DNA from: Acidobacteriota bacterium | GTDB taxonomy: Bacteria; Acidobacteriota; Thermoanaerobaculia; Multivoradales; J023 | Length of the DNA stretch: 48,122 bases | Assembly (NCBI GenBank): GCA_029263395.1 | Contig: JAJCXO010000135.1 | Span: 1 to 48,122, forward strand | Direction: 5' to 3' | Part shown: in pieces, positions 14,573-23,858 of the stretch | How the letters are laid out: every line of letters starts with the position of its first letter | Position numbering within the stretch: the first letter of the stretch is position 1 | Position numbers and translations under genes: made by a program | Notes under the pieces: model-generated | What the model was told of the DNA's origin: nothing | Databases searched by the model: none | What the model saw: only the letters and a program-made list of their open reading frames with translations

Positions 14573-17416
14573 TCACCACTTGGGAGCCCGTTCGATCAAG
14601 GCCGAGGCTTCTTCGCTCGGTAGCGGCTGGGAGAACAGAAAACCTTGGGCTTGAGTCAGGCCAAGTTGTCTGAGTTGCTCGAGTTGGGCAGGCGTCTCGA
14701 CACCTTCTGCGATGACTTCGAGGCCAAGGCGATCGCCAAGGGCAAACGCGGCACTGACAACCTCAATGTCTCGCCCGCCGGTCTTCATACGAGCCACGAA
14801 CGATCGGTCAATTTTAAGGGTGTCGATCGGTGAGCGATAAAGCTCTTGCAGCGACGTGTAACCGCTACCGAAGCTGTCGATGAGGATCCTGAATCCTCGG
14901 CGCCGCAGTTGCCAGAGGACTGCCATCGACTCCGGGGCATCAACCAAGAGGCTCTCTTTGAGCTCGAACGCGACCGCGTTCGGAGGGGCACCGGTCTTCT
15001 CGGTGATGGTCTGAAGATCGGACAGGAAGTCTGGGGCAGTGAGTTGTTTACCCGAGATGTTGATACTGACGCGGAGCCCCGCGACTTGTGGGAATCGACG
15101 CCGCCATTCGACGATCTGTCGCAAGGAGTGTTCGAGGATCCAACGTCCAAGCGGCAGGATGAGGCCAGTCGTTTCGCTGGCAGGAATCAACTCATCCGGC
15201 CCCAACAGGCCGCGGGTCGAGTGTCGCCAACGAACCAATGCCTCAAACGCGATGATGTGGCCGGTTTCGAGGGAAATGATGGGCTGATAGTGGAGTACTT
15301 GTTGTTCGTTCTCGATCGCCCGGGCAAGATCAACTTCCAGGCGTTTGCGCTCGGCGTCGCTGCGTTGCATCTCTTCGTCGAAGATTTCGTAACAACCGAG
15401 GCCACGGGCCTTGGCGCGATACATGGCGATGTCTGCGTCGCGGATCAACTCTTCGGCGCGTTGGTAGTCGGATGAGCTGAAGACCAGGCCTACGCTGCCC
15501 GAAATCTCCACCCGTTGTCCTTCCAGATCGAGCGGTCGATTCAGGCTTTCGAGGATTCGCTCGGCGGTCCTGGAGGCGTCGGCTACGGTCTTGACATCTT
15601 CGAGAATCAGGGTGAATTCATCGCCAGCCAACCGAGCGGCGGTATCTCCCGGTTCGATGCAGCCTTCGAGCCGGCGTGCAGTCTCGATCAGCAATCGATC
15701 TCCAGCAGCATGACCGAGGGTATCGTTGATCTCCTTGAAGCGGTCGAGATCAATGAATAGCAAACAGAAGTTGTAGTCGACCCGTGCTTTCGACCGTCGC
15801 AGATTGCGATCCAGCCGCTCGATCATGAGCGTACGGTTGGGTAAGCCAGTCAGGGCGTCATGAAACGCATCGTGGAAGAGCTTGCGCTCGGCTTGCTTGC
15901 GCTTGCTGATATCGCTGTAGAGACCGAAGGCGCCGGTTCGCCCCTCCGCTAACTCGATGGGGTAGCCCAGGATTGCTACATCCACCGACGACCCGTCCTT
16001 GCGTTGGCGGACAGATTCGTGATCGACCACCCGGCGTTCATAGACCACCTCAGAGAGTTGAGCAGACTCCTGGTGCAGATCCGTCGGGACAATTTTCTCG
16101 GTCAGCATGCCACCGACCAACTCGTCGACATCGAACTGGAACAAGCGCACAAAACTTCGGTTGGCGTCAACCACCCGATCCTTGTCATCGAGGATCACGA
16201 TGCCATCGGGAGAGTTGTGAAACAACTGCTGGAAAAGGGCTCGTTCACGTTGCAGGGCAGCTTCCATCCGACGTCGGTCGGTCACGTCGCGGGAGGTTAC
16301 GACGACGCCACCAACCACCGGATTCTGAGTCATGTTGTTGCATACCGACTCGAACGTCCGCCAATGAGAGTCGCCGTGGTGCAGGCGAATCTGACTGGCG
16401 GCGGTCGAGTCTACGTCTTGCAGCGCCTGTTGCAGCGTGGCTCTGAAGCGGCCCTGATCCTCCGCATGAACGAGTTGGTGGAAGTCCTGCCCGACCAGGG
16501 TGTCGGCACTTCTTCCCAACAGGTGGTCACTGGAAAGACTCTGATAAAGAATCTGACCATCGAGGTCGAGGATCGAGATCATGTCCGAGGCATGTTCTAG
16601 CAGGGCACGGAAGTATTCCTCGCGATAACGTAAACTTTCCTCGGCCTGGCGTTGTTCGGTGATGTCTTGCAACACGCCTACCGAGCCCGTTCCGGACCCG
16701 TCCGCAAAGGGCATGGGAGCGGCTGTCAGCTTGACCCACAGGGGGTCGCCACTCTTGGTTTCCAGCGGCAAGGTGTACTCTTCCGATCCCGTTCCTGAAC
16801 CGAGGAGAGTCTGACCGGGGAGACGGTCGCGAACCGCGGGTGAGACCAGGATGTCGTCGGCTTCCCGGCCGATCAGTTCGTCGCTCGTGAATCCAGTGAT
16901 GCGACTCATACGGCTGTTGGCAAGTTCGATGCGGCCGTCCGGGTCGACCTGGAAAACCCCCTCGCGCATGGTTTCGAGCAAGGTCCGGAAACGCCGTCTA
17001 TTGGCATCAACAGCGCTGGCGTTTTGGCGATGTTTAGCTTGGTTGCGCTGGCCGATCGCGAGCCGCAGGCTCAATCTGGCCGGAGTGAGCGGTGACAAGA
17101 GAATGTCGTCAGCCCCCGCTGCCAGGGTGTCGCGAATCAGCTCCGGTGACTCGGTGTTCGGCCACGCCAGCACGAGGGGCCGTCCCGTGCTTGGCAACTT
17201 GTCATCAGCCTGGGCTCGCAAGTCGCGAATCAGCGCCAGGGCGGAATCGATGTTGGATTCGAGACCGATCACCGCGATTGCAAATTGATGGTTGGCCAGG
17301 GCTACCCGCGCACCCGAGGGGCTACCGCAAGGCGTGATCTGGTGCTGGCGCCTCAGAAAGAAGTCTTCTAGGAGCTGGCGTGTCGCTGGATCTGCGACAA
17401 CTATCAGAACCCGCAT
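14573..17416 (-). CDS. Pseudo-receiver/PAS/GGDEF/EAL cyclic-di-GMP protein
   Basis: 947 residues from the ATG at 17416, which directly opens a receiver-like fold (MRVLIVVADPATRQLLEDFF). An in-frame GTG at 17482 would add 22 unconvincing residues. The receiver-like domain (~1-125) has Gly where the phospho-acceptor Asp is expected (AVIGLESN). Three PAS domains follow (~145-515, e.g. GVFQVDPDGRIELANSRMSR). GGDEF (~525-685) has AGDEF, compatible with diguanylate cyclase activity. EAL (~695-945) keeps EALVRW, ELKES, KIDRSFV and IAEGVET, but the DDFGTGYSS loop reads DSFGSGYTS, losing one metal-site Asp. It may therefore be mainly a cyclase with weak or no phosphodiesterase activity. It is a single gene. 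Confidence 0.9.
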   Translation of the reverse strand: MRVLIVVADPATRQLLEDFFLRRQHQITPCGSPSGARVALANHQFAIAVIGLESNIDSALALIRDLRAQADDKLPSTGRPLVLAWPNTESPELIRDTLAAGADDILLSPLTPARLSLRLAIGQRNQAKHRQNASAVDANRRRFRTLLETMREGVFQVDPDGRIELANSRMSRITGFTSDELIGREADDILVSPAVRDRLPGQTLLGSGTGSEEYTLPLETKSGDPLWVKLTAAPMPFADGSGTGSVGVLQDITEQRQAEESLRYREEYFRALLEHASDMISILDLDGQILYQSLSSDHLLGRSADTLVGQDFHQLVHAEDQGRFRATLQQALQDVDSTAASQIRLHHGDSHWRTFESVCNNMTQNPVVGGVVVTSRDVTDRRRMEAALQRERALFQQLFHNSPDGIVILDDKDRVVDANRSFVRLFQFDVDELVGGMLTEKIVPTDLHQESAQLSEVVYERRVVDHESVRQRKDGSSVDVAILGYPIELAEGRTGAFGLYSDISKRKQAERKLFHDAFHDALTGLPNRTLMIERLDRNLRRSKARVDYNFCLLFIDLDRFKEINDTLGHAAGDRLLIETARRLEGCIEPGDTAARLAGDEFTLILEDVKTVADASRTAERILESLNRPLDLEGQRVEISGSVGLVFSSSDYQRAEELIRDADIAMYRAKARGLGCYEIFDEEMQRSDAERKRLEVDLARAIENEQQVLHYQPIISLETGHIIAFEALVRWRHSTRGLLGPDELIPASETTGLILPLGRWILEHSLRQIVEWRRRFPQVAGLRVSINISGKQLTAPDFLSDLQTITEKTGAPPNAVAFELKESLLVDAPESMAVLWQLRRRGFRILIDSFGSGYTSLQELYRSPIDTLKIDRSFVARMKTGGRDIEVVSAAFALGDRLGLEVIAEGVETPAQLEQLRQLGLTQAQGFLFSQPLPSEEASALIERAPKW

Positions 17417-17576
17417 ATCATGGCGATCTTCGAGGCTAGTGGTGCTGTGGCTGACAGAGTTTGGGAACCGGGAATGTATCACGCCGCCGCCAGTTAACGT
17501 ATTACGTCACCTGCGGTTTGATCGTTACGTTGACAACTGGAACCTGTGACACCAAACTTTCGACACCGCTGCCGAG

Positions 17577-19376
17577 TCACGCTCGTTTGTTCAGGCCAGC
17601 GACCAAGCCGATAACCAGCAGTAGGCTCCAGATCGGCCAAGGGCTACCGGTCGACGCTAGGATCGATCCTGCAACCAGGCTGAAGCCGCCAAAAATTGTG
17701 CCGCGGACCCCGGCGAGTGGGTTTTCACTGCGGTGCTTGGCGGAGCGTTCGAGGAGCTTCAAGCCTTGACTGACAAGGGTAGGGGCCTTAACCATCACAT
17801 CGATGAGCTCGGGGGCGCCGCGCAGCGTCTCGCGGACTAGGCGAAACGGACTGAAGCGGTCCAAAATCATCCGCGTGATGTGCGACTTGGACGCTTCGGC
17901 GACGTCGAAACCGGGCTTCAGCATGTGACCGACGGCTTCGAAGGTGACTAGAGCCTTGGTCATCAACACGGTTTCGATCGGGAAATAGACCCGATATTCG
18001 GCACCCAGCGAAACCGATTCTAGGATCAGCTGGGCGAACGAGAAGTCTTCATAACTCGATGATCGTTGCCAGCGTCGGCTGACTTCTTCGACCTCACGCC
18101 GGAAACCGTCGGGATCGCTACCTGGGCCTGGTTCGGCGACGCTAGTAAGATACCGGGCGGCGTTGGCGGGGTCGCCGGTTACCAAGCAGTAGTAGTAGTA
18201 GAGAAGTGTGCGACGGACATCTTCGGTGAGACGACCGACCATTCCCAGGTCGATGAAGCCGGCCTGTGGTCCAGGTAGGATAATCAGGTTGCCGGGATGG
18301 AGATCAGCGTGGAAGAAGCCGTCGCCATAGAGCATGCGGATGATGGCACTGACACCGAGATCGATGACGCGATCCTTCTCTGATTCAGTGAGCTGCTTGG
18401 CGGCGTCGGCGTCCGGTCGGATGCCGTCGAAGAATTCCATGCACAGGACCGAGGTTGAGCTGTAGCGGCGGTAGATGCGCGGAAATCGTACGTCAGGCAC
18501 GTCTCTGAAGTTGGCGGCGAAGGATTCGGCGTTGTCGGCTTCGCGAACGAGGTCCACTTCCCGTAAGGTGTATTCGGTGAATTCCTGTAGGACACGTTTG
18601 GGTTGGTAGCGAGGGAGAATTATCTGTAGGCCGTAACCAAAGAGCCCCAGCAGAGTTGCATCCCGTTTCAAGGTTTCGCGGATACCGGGCTTGACCACCT
18701 TCAGGATCACCGCATCGCCTTCGATCGTCGTCGCACGATGACTCTGCGCGATCGAGGCTGAACCCGCTGGGATCGGTTCGATCCACGAGAAAGTCTCGGA
18801 CACTGGTTTCCCGAGGCCTTCCGCCACCAGCTCGAGGTAGCGATCGTAAGGTACTGCCGGTAAACGACTGAGGAGGTTCTTGAGTTCTTCGGTGACAGCT
18901 CGGGGCAGCAAGTCCTCCCGCAAGCTCAACACCTGTCCGAGTTTGATGTACGTTGGACCAAGAAGCTCGAGGCGGCGGCGCAGTTGTACTGGAAAGGGCT
19001 GCTTGACCAACGACCGTTTGATGAACGGCCATACCATCAAGGCGGCCACCTGGATACAGCGGAACCTCAGACCGTGGCGCTTGGTTTTCGGTCGGGTGCG
19101 ACTGTAGTCGACAAGGCCCCCCATCAGCAGGCCAATGAGATGCCGGTTGGTCACCAGGTAGCGCCGCAGCAAGCCGGCCGGCCGGCTCTCGCGCAATTCT
19201 TCGTATCCCGCGTCAGCCAGTGATGGCACCTTCGTCCCCATCAATGCTGCTGCAGACAGGTCTTTGGAAGACGGGTCTGTAGTAGACGGGTCTGTAGATG
19301 ATGGGTCTGTAGTAGACGGGGCTGCAGAAGGCATAACCTCGTTGACTAGCGGTTGACTATTCTGTGTCTGTTGCAT
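17577..19376 (-). CDS. ABC1/AarF/UbiB family kinase-like protein
   Basis: 599 residues from ATG 19376 (an in-frame TTG at 19394 is the alternative). UbiB-family motifs are present: KLGQ (~145-148), the Ala-rich loop variant AGSASIAQ (~204-211), the ATP-site Lys in VILKVVKPGI (~226), the catalytic HADLHPGN (Asp ~358) and the metal-binding DLG (~376). Two C-terminal hydrophobic segments (FGGFSLVAGSILA and IWSLLLVIGLVAGL) anchor it to the inner membrane, as in UbiB and ADCK proteins. Family members are atypical ATPases supporting quinone or isoprenoid-lipid metabolism. The N-terminal ~45 residues are low complexity, with TDPSS repeats. No ubi or men genes are adjacent. Confidence 0.88.
   Translation of the reverse strand: MQQTQNSQPLVNEVMPSAAPSTTDPSSTDPSTTDPSSKDLSAAALMGTKVPSLADAGYEELRESRPAGLLRRYLVTNRHLIGLLMGGLVDYSRTRPKTKRHGLRFRCIQVAALMVWPFIKRSLVKQPFPVQLRRRLELLGPTYIKLGQVLSLREDLLPRAVTEELKNLLSRLPAVPYDRYLELVAEGLGKPVSETFSWIEPIPAGSASIAQSHRATTIEGDAVILKVVKPGIRETLKRDATLLGLFGYGLQIILPRYQPKRVLQEFTEYTLREVDLVREADNAESFAANFRDVPDVRFPRIYRRYSSTSVLCMEFFDGIRPDADAAKQLTESEKDRVIDLGVSAIIRMLYGDGFFHADLHPGNLIILPGPQAGFIDLGMVGRLTEDVRRTLLYYYYCLVTGDPANAARYLTSVAEPGPGSDPDGFRREVEEVSRRWQRSSSYEDFSFAQLILESVSLGAEYRVYFPIETVLMTKALVTFEAVGHMLKPGFDVAEASKSHITRMILDRFSPFRLVRETLRGAPELIDVMVKAPTLVSQGLKLLERSAKHRSENPLAGVRGTIFGGFSLVAGSILASTGSPWPIWSLLLVIGLVAGLNKRA
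19270..19329 (-). repeat. 15-bp in-frame repeat, four copies
   Basis: Four copies of GACGGGTCTGTAGTA or close variants at 19270, 19285, 19300 and 19315, exactly 15 bp apart. On the minus strand they encode the five-residue repeat TDPSS/TDPST at the N-terminus of the UbiB-like protein. Copy number is likely to vary between strains by slippage. Confidence 0.85.
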
Positions 19377-19473
19377 GGCGTCTATTTGCGGCAATTCCGG
19401 CCCGAGTCTAGCTGGATCCCCAGCGGAAAAGCGTGTTCGGTCGCAAGGTCGCCCCTTCGAGTCCGTCGTGCGC

Positions 19474-19502
19474 TAGACCCACGGCGCGTTTCGTCCTATG
19501 CT
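19474..19502 (+). promoter_or_regulatory. Putative promoter of the site-2 protease gene
   Basis: TAGACC (19474-19479), a 17-bp spacer and TATGCT (19497-19502) resemble sigma-70 -35 and -10 boxes. The ATG at 19512 follows the -10 by 9 bases with no Shine-Dalgarno sequence, so the mRNA would be leaderless or nearly so. Confidence 0.4.
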
Positions 19503-19511
19503 CGCAGCCTC

Positions 19512-20222
19512 ATGGAGATGACTGCGGATACGCTCTTGCTGGGTATCGTCTGGTACGCTGCTTTTTTGTTCTCGTTGACGGTGCACGAGGCAGCCCATGC
19601 CTGGGCGAGTTTCAAGCTCGGTGACGAGACGGCTTACTTGGGTGGTCAAGTGACGCTCAATCCTTTGCCCCACATGCAGCGGGAGCCGTTTGGCACGATG
19701 CTCGTGCCTTTGTTGAGCTACATGCTGTCAGGTTGGGTGATGGGCTGGGCCAGTGCCCCCTATGATCCTCGCTGGGCGGATCGATATCCACGACGTGCGG
19801 CTTGGATGGCCTTGGCCGGGCCGGTGTCGAATCTGCTGATTGCTGTCGGCTGCGGCCTCCTGATCAGGCTGGGGATGATGGTGGGGACGCTAGCCGGGCC
19901 AGAGACCGCTCGCTTTGTTCAGGTCACGGTCGCGACTCAGCCGGGCATCTGGGAAAGTCTTGCGACCCTACTGAGCATTCTGTTCTCCCTCAACGTGCTG
20001 CTGTTTGCTTTTAACCTCATCCCATTGCCACCGCTCGACGGCAGCGGCGTCTTGCCGCTAGTCCTCAAGGAAGAGTGGGCCCGGGGCTACCAGGACTTCA
20101 TGCGCCAGCCAGGCTTTGGGCTCGTCGGGTTGCTGATCGCCTGGAAGGTGTTCGGGGCAGTTTTCCAGCCGCTCCATTTGCTGGCCCTCAACATGTTGTA
20201 CCCGGAGCTCGGATACCACTGA
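19512..20222 (+). CDS. Site-2 protease family (M50) membrane metalloprotease
   Basis: 236 residues from ATG 19512 (a second ATG at 19518 is possible; upstream in-frame residues from 19353 overlap the divergent gene and are not protein-like). Zinc motif HEAAH (residues 25-29) lies in the first membrane helix, and the third ligand is Asp176 in NLIPLPPLDGSG, the usual N-P-x-D-G region of short S2P proteins. Five to six hydrophobic segments are present, with no PDZ or CBS domain, so this is the minimal-core type. It is expected to cut substrates within the membrane; substrate unknown. It is convergent with the YkgJ gene, 12 bp away. Confidence 0.88.
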   Translation: MEMTADTLLLGIVWYAAFLFSLTVHEAAHAWASFKLGDETAYLGGQVTLNPLPHMQREPFGTMLVPLLSYMLSGWVMGWASAPYDPRWADRYPRRAAWMALAGPVSNLLIAVGCGLLIRLGMMVGTLAGPETARFVQVTVATQPGIWESLATLLSILFSLNVLLFAFNLIPLPPLDGSGVLPLVLKEEWARGYQDFMRQPGFGLVGLLIAWKVFGAVFQPLHLLALNMLYPELGYH

Positions 20223-20234
20223 GTCGACTGGACG

Positions 20235-20705
20235 CTAATCGCGCCAATCATTGTCGATCGCGAGTTGGCGTCGAACCTCTCCCGCTTCGACTCGGGTGTC
20301 GTCGACTTCGATCCCTGGGCAGCTCTCGGCCTCGATCGCCCAGGTCACAGGCGTGGCCATGATCCGATCCCAGAACGGATAGGTGCGGCACTGCCCAGGG
20401 CGTGCGGCATAAACCGAGCAGCCAGCACCTTCTCGGTAGAAGATACAGTCGTAGTTGGCGCGTTCTTTGAGGCTGTAGCGGCCCTCGAGACGTCGGACGT
20501 AGCGCCGTTTGAGTTCGGGCAAAGTCAGCGAGAGATGTTCCGCCAGTTGTTCCATCTCGGCCTGATTCAACCAAACCGCTCCAGGTCCAATGCGACCGGA
20601 ACAGCAGAGCCCGCACTCCGAGCCCAGGCAGCGGAAGCGGACACCATCTTGGTACCAATCAGGGTCCTGCGGCTTGGCGGGTGCGATCTGGGGTAGTCGG
20701 GTCAT
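20235..20705 (-). CDS. YkgJ-family cysteine-cluster protein
   Basis: 156 residues. FRCLGSECGLCCSG (from residue ~24) opens the family's Cys-rich cluster, continued by YDCIFYREGAGCSVYAARPG and QCRTYPFW, giving eight or more conserved cysteines typical of the putative zinc/iron-chelating YkgJ (UPF0153) domain. The biochemical role of the family is not established. The gene is short, soluble, and divergent from the ankyrin gene at 20750 with only 44 bp between starts. Confidence 0.88.
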   Translation of the reverse strand: MTRLPQIAPAKPQDPDWYQDGVRFRCLGSECGLCCSGRIGPGAVWLNQAEMEQLAEHLSLTLPELKRRYVRRLEGRYSLKERANYDCIFYREGAGCSVYAARPGQCRTYPFWDRIMATPVTWAIEAESCPGIEVDDTRVEAGEVRRQLAIDNDWRD

Positions 20706-20728
20706 GACAGCAATTCCGGAGCGACCAC

Positions 20729-20739
20729 TTTATGATAGT
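20729..20739. promoter_or_regulatory. Overlapping divergent -10-like boxes
   Basis: The 44-bp gap between the divergent starts at 20705 and 20750 contains TTATGATAG. On the plus strand TATGAT (20731-20736) is a -10-like hexamer 13 bases before ATG 20750. On the minus strand the same bases read TATCAT, 20-odd bases before ATG 20705. The two promoters may therefore overlap and exclude each other. No good -35 boxes are seen. Confidence 0.35.
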
Positions 20740-20749
20740 TTGAAAAGCA

Positions 20750-23089
20750 ATGTTTCATCGGCTCCTCATGACCCTTTGCTTCAGTCTCGTGGTTGCAGCT
20801 CCGGTGCTCGCACAGGAAGGGGCCTATGGTCCTGAACCTCGCAACCCGAATCAGCCGCAACCGACACGCCGTGGTCAACCCGAACGGCCTCCGCAGTCGA
20901 CAGAGTCTGGGCCGGAGATTGGGCCGGGACAGCTGGCACGGTCTGGGCAGCCGGCACCGTCTGGCCAGCCAACAGAGTTTGCACAGTTGACAGAGCCGAC
21001 TCAGCCCGACGTCCCACCCGCCGATTTCGAGGTTCCGCCCGCTGAACCGATCAGTCCTCGGGAAGCCCTGTTTCTAGCAATCGAGCTACGCGACGTCGAC
21101 GCTGCGCTGGTGGCCTTGCGAAACGATGCCGACGTCGAGATCAGTCGCGGTAATCCGAGTCCGTTGGCTACCGCGGCGCTCCACGATGATGCTCGGATGG
21201 TGGCGCTGTTGTTGAGCTTCGGCGGCAACCCTGGGACAACCAAGGACAGTCCTCTCGAGGAAGGTGTCCGCAACGAAAATTTGAAGATCGTTGATTTGTT
21301 GCTACGCTCAGGAGCGACGGTGCCGGCCGGCAAACAGGGTGTCGAAATGTTCCGGCTGGCGCAGCGTGGCAGCAAAGCGATCGAGCTGAGCAAGGCGCTG
21401 CTCGACCACGGTGGCAACCCGAATCTGTGTTTGACGGCTGCCACACGAAGCGCTCGCATCGGCATCATGCGGTATTGCCTCAGCCGTGGTGCCAACGTCA
21501 GTACCCTGCCGGCTGATCTCAACATTCTAAGTGTCGCGCTACGCAGCGAGGACGCGGCTTTCATCGGCCAGGTTTTGGGCTACGGTCTCGAAGACCGTGT
21601 GGTGGCAGGAGCCCTCAGCGCCGCCGTCGCAGTGGGCAATATGGATGTTGTACAACGGGCCATTGCCAGGGGTGCAGTGCCCGTCTTCGACGATATCGAA
21701 GCAGCGGTCGAGAATCGGCAGGCCGAAATCGGTAGTTTGCTGCTGGTTCAGACTGAGCCTGGTGACGGCTCGGTGTTGGAAGGGGGAGACGTTGAGGGGC
21801 TGATCCAACAAGCCGAGGACTTGGGGCTATCGCAGATTGCCGCCGCGGTGCGCCGCAAGAGCGGCCGGTCGGCATGGACTTTGGAACGGTTGTTGCCGTG
21901 GGTGTTAGGCGGTGGTTTTGCTGTCGGGTTGATCATCTTGTTGTTGCGCAATCTCAATAACTCGGCACCCAAAGTGTCGATTGCCGGTGGTCCAGCGTTG
22001 ACTGACCGGAGGGTGGCAACTCCGGCTCAACCGTCGACCGGCTGGCCGCAGGCGGCGCCGGGCGGTGCACAGGATTACGGTGTTACGCCAGATCCGGTGT
22101 CGCCAGATCCTATTCCTCCAAACTCCAATCCTCCCAGGCCAGTGGCGCCCCTGCCGGCTGCACAAGGACCAGCGCCCGCTTTAGGCACCTCGATGGCTCC
22201 ACCGTTGGCAACTCCAGCCGTCGCATCGCCGGCTCCTGCGGCGGTCTCCATGGCTGCGTCTTCTGTTCCGCCGGCTGCTGCTGTTCCGCCAGTTGCGGCC
22301 CCTGTGATGCCTGCTGCTGAACCTGTAGCCCCTGCCGTTGGGTCGGCGAGGGGCGAACTTCCTGAGTTGACACCAGCAGGGTTGACTCCAGCAGAGTTGG
22401 CTCCAGCCCAAGCAGCAACACTTGAAGTGGCTCCCGTGCCGGCGGCTCCAGTAGAGACGGTTGGGGTCGAGGCGTGGGCAGTCGCGCCCAATGTCTCGGC
22501 ACCAACTTCGATGGCGCCGCCCCGCCCAATGGTTGTTGCGCCCCAAGCTCAACCGAGCTTAGACGTGAAGATGCCCGAGGTCGATTTATCGCATCCGGCG
22601 GACCGAGTTTTTGCTGCGGTCCGTCAGGCGGCGGCGAGCGTATCGCAGCAACCGGAAACCCTCGGTCGACGGCACGTTGCCCTGGTCACTCCGTCGCGGG
22701 TCACGATGCTGCATCCTTGTCCAGCTCCGGGCTCCCTGGGGCCCGAGCAGACGACGCTGGCAGAAGGCTTGGTGCCGTCTGGCACGTCGCGAAACGTTGC
22801 CGTCATCGGCTACAACGAGCTCGAAGCCACCAAGGCTGATATCTCGATGGCAGTACCGTTTTTTGGTCTGCTACAGACTCTCGGCTATCTCGGGCATTCG
22901 GTCTGGATCTTCGAGGGTCACGTTTCGGCTATGGGCGCTGGATGCCAAGACGCCGATGTCCTGATTGTCGACGATGGGATGATGCGTCACTTGCCAGGCA
23001 ATTGGCGCAGCGTCGCAATGCGCGTGATGCGGGGCCCGGATATCTACGCCTTTGAGCGGCGGTCCGGGAACCTGCGGCGCATGAAATAG
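20750..23089 (+). CDS. Exported ankyrin-repeat protein with Ala/Pro-rich linker and unknown C-terminal domain
   Basis: 779 residues. A signal peptide (LLMTLCFSLVVAAPVLAQ, residues ~5-22) is followed by a Pro/Gln/Gly-rich stretch to ~85. Residues ~98-350 form degenerate ankyrin repeats (ATAALHDDARMVALLLSFGG; NLKIVDLLLRSGATV; ALLDHGGNPNLCLTAATRSA). A membrane helix lies at ~381-397 (VLGGGFAVGLIILLLRN). After an Ala/Pro/Val-rich linker (~410-600), a folded C-terminal domain (~610-779, with GRRHVALVTPSRVTML and DADVLIVDDGMMRHLPG) resembles nothing I can name. The ankyrin part should be periplasmic and the C-terminal domain cytoplasmic if the signal is cleaved. Function unknown. Confidence 0.72.
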   Translation: MFHRLLMTLCFSLVVAAPVLAQEGAYGPEPRNPNQPQPTRRGQPERPPQSTESGPEIGPGQLARSGQPAPSGQPTEFAQLTEPTQPDVPPADFEVPPAEPISPREALFLAIELRDVDAALVALRNDADVEISRGNPSPLATAALHDDARMVALLLSFGGNPGTTKDSPLEEGVRNENLKIVDLLLRSGATVPAGKQGVEMFRLAQRGSKAIELSKALLDHGGNPNLCLTAATRSARIGIMRYCLSRGANVSTLPADLNILSVALRSEDAAFIGQVLGYGLEDRVVAGALSAAVAVGNMDVVQRAIARGAVPVFDDIEAAVENRQAEIGSLLLVQTEPGDGSVLEGGDVEGLIQQAEDLGLSQIAAAVRRKSGRSAWTLERLLPWVLGGGFAVGLIILLLRNLNNSAPKVSIAGGPALTDRRVATPAQPSTGWPQAAPGGAQDYGVTPDPVSPDPIPPNSNPPRPVAPLPAAQGPAPALGTSMAPPLATPAVASPAPAAVSMAASSVPPAAAVPPVAAPVMPAAEPVAPAVGSARGELPELTPAGLTPAELAPAQAATLEVAPVPAAPVETVGVEAWAVAPNVSAPTSMAPPRPMVVAPQAQPSLDVKMPEVDLSHPADRVFAAVRQAAASVSQQPETLGRRHVALVTPSRVTMLHPCPAPGSLGPEQTTLAEGLVPSGTSRNVAVIGYNELEATKADISMAVPFFGLLQTLGYLGHSVWIFEGHVSAMGAGCQDADVLIVDDGMMRHLPGNWRSVAMRVMRGPDIYAFERRSGNLRRMK

Positions 23090-23167
23090 GCGTACCATCC
23101 AACGGCTCGAGCGTCAGTGAGTTGCGCCTCGTTCGAGGTTTGCAAGAGGTCGAGAGAGTTGGATCGG

Positions 23168-23842
23168 CTAGTCGCGCTCGATGACAACCAGGTGCAGCTC
23201 GCCGGGACCGTGGACGCCGACAGTGAGTTTTTGTTCGATGTCGCCGGTCTTGCTCGGGCCGGTAATGAACGTGAGCGCACTCGGCAGCCCACCACGAGCT
23301 TGGACCTGTTCGAATAACGCGGCCAGCTCATGAACCACGTCCCGGGCCTCGAGCACGGCGATGTGGAGCGGTGGCAACAGGGAGACCGCTCGACCCTGGC
23401 CTGGGGCAGCTATCAAGGCGAGGGTGCCGGTTTCGGCAACCGCGAAGTCGACCGAGGTGAGGCCGGCGTCGACTTCGAAGGCTATCGTTCGCAGCTCCTC
23501 AGGGGTTGTTTTATCGGTTAGCCTGGCGACGGTCAGATCGATATGGATGCGACCTAGCTCTTCGTCGATGGCAAGCGTCCTCAATGCGGGGGTGTCGCCT
23601 CGCAGAAGGCGGTGAACTTGGCGATTGCGCAGGATCTCGAGAACCCGTTGGCGGGCCTCCCCGGTTGTGGCCACCCGAGTGGTGAAGCCCCCAGCGGCCT
23701 CGAGTTCGGTGCACAACATCCGCACTCGGTCGGCGAGTTCGGGTGGCGGTGGCGGAACGTAGGGTGTTGGCCGCGGCGGGAGCGGCTCCGGGGCCTCGTC
23801 GAGGCTAGCGCGCACTCTGGCCAGAAAGCTCTCACGATCCAT
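23168..23842 (-). CDS. lutC: Lactate utilization protein C (LUD domain)
   Basis: 224 residues, normal length for LutC. The LUD domain shows VDFAVAETGTLALIAAPGQG and ITGPSKTGDIEQKLTVGVHG, both characteristic blocks. LutC is one of three subunits of the LutABC iron-sulfur L-lactate dehydrogenase, which oxidises lactate to pyruvate. It is the last gene of the operon, starting 16 bp after lutB. The 78-bp gap to the convergent 20750 gene has no obvious terminator. Confidence 0.92.
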   Translation of the reverse strand: MDRESFLARVRASLDEAPEPLPPRPTPYVPPPPPELADRVRMLCTELEAAGGFTTRVATTGEARQRVLEILRNRQVHRLLRGDTPALRTLAIDEELGRIHIDLTVARLTDKTTPEELRTIAFEVDAGLTSVDFAVAETGTLALIAAPGQGRAVSLLPPLHIAVLEARDVVHELAALFEQVQARGGLPSALTFITGPSKTGDIEQKLTVGVHGPGELHLVVIERD

Positions 23843-23858
23843 AGTTATCGAGTCCTGG

